From the NCBI GenBank assembly GCA_015492115.1, contig WGFS01000164.1, forward strand, positions 1 to 7,425: 7,425 bases of DNA. The letters are read 5' to 3'. The position numbers and the translations under genes were made by a program. Under the pieces are notes generated by a model. It did no database searches. It worked only from the letters and a program-made list of their open reading frames with translations, and was not told the origin of the DNA. Shown piece by piece: positions 5,959 through 7,425 of the stretch. Positions within the stretch are counted from its first letter, which is position 1; every line of letters begins with the position of its first letter. This stretch comes from Aquificaceae bacterium (GTDB lineage: Bacteria > Aquificota > Aquificia > Aquificales > Aquificaceae).

Positions 5959-5976
5959 GCTTTAAATTAAATAGCC

Positions 5977-6663
5977 ATGAAGATAAGAGTCCTCACCGGT
6001 GCGGGCATATCCGCAGAGAGCGGTATTCCAACCTTCAGGGGCAAAGACGGACTCTGGAACAAGTACGACCCCACGGAGCTTGCAACTCCCGAAGCTTTTC
6101 AGAAAGACCCTAAGCTCGTATGGGAGTGGTACGACTGGCGGAGACAGTTGATAGCTAAAGCAGAGCCAAACGAGGGACATAAGGTGCTCGCCCAGATGGA
6201 GGAAAACTTCCCGGACTTCTGGCTCGTAACCCAGAACGTGGACGGTCTCCATCAGAGGGCTGGGTCTAAGAAGGTGATAGAGCTCCACGGGAACATCTGG
6301 AAGGTCAGGTGTATCGGTTGTGGAAAGGAAGACTACGATTACAGGGCTCCGCTTCCCGAGATACCTCCAGAGTGCGACAGCTGTGGAGGGCTTCTGAGAC
6401 CGGGTGTGGTCTGGTTCGGTGAGTCCCTGCCGGTTGATGCTCTCCAGAGAGCTTACGAGCTTTCGGAGGATGCGGATGTGTTTATAGTGGTTGGGACATC
6501 TGCACAGGTATATCCCGCTGCCGAGCTTCCCTTCGTGGCAAAGAGAAGGGGGGCAAAGCTGATAGAGGTAAACCCGGAGGAGACGCCTGTGACACCTTAC
6601 GCGGACGTGTCTATAAGGGAAAGTGCGTCCACAGGTCTCAGGAAGGTTCTTGAACTGCTATGA
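5977..6663 (+). CDS. cobB: NAD-dependent protein deacylase, class III sirtuin (Sir2/CobB family)
   Basis: This 228-residue sirtuin removes acyl groups from lysines using NAD+, giving nicotinamide and O-acyl-ADP-ribose. Key parts are GAGISAESGIPTFRG (8-22, NAD binding), TQNVDGLHQRAG (85-96), catalytic His104 in ELHG, a zinc site Cys112-x2-Cys115 and Cys133-x2-Cys136, RPGVVWFGESLP (141-152), GTSAQVYPAA (173-182) and EVNP (197-200). Tyr52 and Arg55 in WYDWRR match the Y-x-x-R pair of SIRT5 and CobB that binds negatively charged acyl groups, so desuccinylase activity is likely in addition to deacetylation. Length and N-terminus are normal for short bacterial members. A stop codon at 5968 rules out a longer form, so the ATG is fixed, yet no Shine-Dalgarno site is present and an AT-rich TTTAAATTAAATA box lies directly upstream. 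The stop overlaps the next gene's start (ATGA). Confidence 0.94.
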   Translation: MKIRVLTGAGISAESGIPTFRGKDGLWNKYDPTELATPEAFQKDPKLVWEWYDWRRQLIAKAEPNEGHKVLAQMEENFPDFWLVTQNVDGLHQRAGSKKVIELHGNIWKVRCIGCGKEDYDYRAPLPEIPPECDSCGGLLRPGVVWFGESLPVDALQRAYELSEDADVFIVVGTSAQVYPAAELPFVAKRRGAKLIEVNPEETPVTPYADVSIRESASTGLRKVLELL

Positions 6664-7094
6664 AGATCTACACCATAGGGCACAGCTCAAGGGAACTCGG
6701 AGAACTGATTTCTTTACTCAAAACCTACGGGATAGAACTCCTCGTTGATGTTAGGAGCTTCCCGAAGAGCTCCCGATTTCCCCAGTTCAACAGGGAGAGT
6801 CTGGAGACGGCTTTAAGGAAGGAGGGTATTGAGTACATGCACCTGCCTGAACTTGGAGGGCTCAGAAAGGAAGGATACCTTAACTACCTGGAATCTGTGG
6901 AATTCAAGGATGCCCTTGGTAGGCTGGTTGAACTCACAAAGGCTAAAAGGAGCGCCATAATGTGTGCTGAAAAGGACTGGAGGAAATGTCACAGACGGTT
7001 CATAGCAAGGGAGCTTGTTAAGAGGGGCATTGACGTAACCCACATACTTGATGAGAGGAGGATAGAAGAGCATCCCAGGTACATATTTCTATGA
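6660..7094 (+). CDS. DUF488-family protein
   Basis: This 144-residue protein belongs to the DUF488 family, shown by IYTIGHSSRELGELISLL at the N-terminus, VDVRSFPKSSRFPQFN (29-44), LPELGG (62-67), CAEKDWRKCHRRFIA (102-116) and a late His-Ile-Leu-Asp (128-131). Conserved Cys102, Cys110 and His111 look like a catalytic or metal site, but no biochemical role for the family is well established, so I assign none. It is a full-length small cytoplasmic protein. The start overlaps the sirtuin stop as ATGA, so the two are very likely cotranscribed and translationally coupled. No clear terminator follows. Confidence 0.88.
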   Translation: MKIYTIGHSSRELGELISLLKTYGIELLVDVRSFPKSSRFPQFNRESLETALRKEGIEYMHLPELGGLRKEGYLNYLESVEFKDALGRLVELTKAKRSAIMCAEKDWRKCHRRFIARELVKRGIDVTHILDERRIEEHPRYIFL

Positions 7095-7131
7095 TGCAGG
7101 CTGTAAATTTCATTTCCACCCTGTAATCTTC

Positions 7132-7212
7132 CTTTACACGGAGCAGTAAAACATTGCTCTGCAACATTTACATCCGATCCCACCTCCCTGAAAAAGGAAA
7201 ACGTCTTTACAC
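7132..7212. repeat. Short direct repeat CTTTACAC, two copies
   Basis: CTTTACAC occurs at 7132-7139 and 7205-7212, 73 bp apart start to start, within the 222-bp non-coding stretch. Both copies are followed by purine-rich sequence containing GAG. This could be an operator pair or chance. Confidence 0.3.
7141..7159. repeat. Small hairpin GAGCAGT / ATTGCTC
   Basis: A 7-bp stem (one G-T pair) around the loop AAAAC lies 47 bp after the DUF488 stop. No T-run follows on either strand, so it is not a convincing intrinsic terminator. It could protect the 3' end of the sirtuin-DUF488 message. Confidence 0.3.
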
Positions 7213-7255
7213 AGAGGCATACCACGAGGGCGACCTTTTCATTTCCTCTCTGTGT
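7209..7255. repeat. Inverted repeat ACACAGAG / CTCTGTGT
   Basis: Perfect 8-bp arms at 7209-7216 and 7248-7255 are separated by 31 bp. They lie 60-110 bp before the start codon at 7317, where a regulator site or a leader RNA structure would be expected. The left arm overlaps the second CTTTACAC copy. Confidence 0.35.
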
Positions 7256-7303
7256 TTAAGAATGTTTTGAGCGATTCGGCACCCTTTTTGCAGGGAAGCG
7301 TTC

Positions 7304-7313
7304 AAGGAGGTGA
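7304..7313 (+). promoter_or_regulatory. Consensus Shine-Dalgarno site for the gene at 7317
   Basis: AAGGAGGTGA is a ten-base match to the standard complement of the bacterial 16S rRNA 3' end, with the AGGAGG core 6 nt from the ATG. It strongly supports a real gene starting at 7317 and predicts high translation. Confidence 0.85.
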
Positions 7314-7316
7314 ACC

Positions 7317-7425
7317 ATGAGAAAAGTTTACATACTGACTTTATCTCTCTCCCTTCTACTACCCCTCTTATTCTTCATTAAAAAAGAGCAGGTGAACACT
7401 CCACCTGCACTGAAAAAAGCAAAAC
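7317..7425 (+). CDS. Membrane-anchored or secreted protein, N-terminal fragment, unknown function
   Basis: Only 36 codons are in the window. The reading starts MRKVYILTLSLSLLLPLLFF, a positively charged start followed by a hydrophobic stretch at about 5-20, then IKKEQVNTPPALKKAK. This looks like a signal anchor or signal peptide. No cleavage site or lipobox Cys is visible, so an anchored protein with a Lys- and Pro-containing periplasmic linker fits best. I do not recognise the family. The very strong ribosome binding site and the 222-bp upstream gap suggest a separately regulated gene rather than part of the sirtuin-DUF488 unit. Confidence 0.7.
   Translation, partial: MRKVYILTLSLSLLLPLLFFIKKEQVNTPPALKKAK

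Noticed and set aside
5959..5976. Archaeal-style TATA box before the sirtuin gene
   Set aside because: The TTTAAATTAAATA box is too close to the ATG for an archaeal TATA element, and consensus Shine-Dalgarno sites and the SlyD-like tail elsewhere point to a bacterium.
7091..7126. 11-codon frame starting at an ATG that overlaps the DUF488 stop
   Set aside because: It is too short, lacks a ribosome binding site, and its composition suggests nothing, so the ATGA overlap is probably chance.
7132..7212. Start of a CRISPR array
   Set aside because: The repeated unit is only 8 bases with two copies and no uniform spacers.
6989..7225. Open frame of 78 codons on the minus strand
   Set aside because: It mostly mirrors the DUF488 gene on the opposite strand, is rich in Ser and Leu without a recognisable pattern, and has no ribosome binding site.

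Overview
The window reads as chromosomal DNA of a thermophilic bacterium, most like the Aquificales. This is inferred from the style of the proteins and was not confirmed by any search. The proteins are short, rich in Lys, Glu, Arg and Ile, with heavy use of AGG/AGA Arg codons and ATA Ile codons. Genes are packed with 4-14 bp overlaps. Bacterial hallmarks are consensus Shine-Dalgarno sites, a SlyD-type isomerase with a His-rich tail, and a ZnuABC importer with a secreted binding protein. About half of the bases are G or C. I saw no mobile element, CRISPR array, tRNA or rRNA, and no clear sign of recent transfer.

Layout. (1) Bases 1-2538, minus strand, form a three-gene unit. Its order of transcription is a membrane-anchored coiled-coil protein whose C-terminus looks RelE-like, then a three-domain bacterial eRF1 homologue (baeRF type) without a GGQ loop, then the first 46 codons of a NYN-domain (PIN-like) nuclease that overlaps the eRF1 gene by ATGA. 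(2) Bases 2557-5408, plus strand, form a four-gene overlapping unit: a DJ-1/PfpI-family protein followed by the binding protein, ATPase and permease of a zinc-type ABC importer. (3) Bases 5405-5899, minus strand, encode a SlyD-like FKBP isomerase that meets the permease tail to tail, with interlocked stop codons. (4) Bases 5977-7094, plus strand, hold a class III sirtuin and a DUF488 protein joined by an ATGA overlap. (5) Bases 7095-7316 are non-coding and contain small repeats. They end in a nearly ideal ribosome binding site for a new gene at 7317, which encodes a membrane-anchored or secreted protein and runs off the window.

How the genes may work together. The minus-strand unit is the most interesting part. 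It puts an eRF1-like protein beside a nuclease of the NYN fold and a membrane coiled-coil protein with a possible RelE-like domain. This suggests, as inference only, a membrane-linked ribosome rescue or mRNA surveillance module. The second unit imports a divalent metal, probably zinc, and couples it to a DJ-1-type stress or repair protein. The sirtuin-DUF488 pair is probably one transcript. Three genes (starting at 2538, 2557 and 5977) have no Shine-Dalgarno site and AT-rich boxes almost touching the start codon, so they may be translated from leaderless messages.
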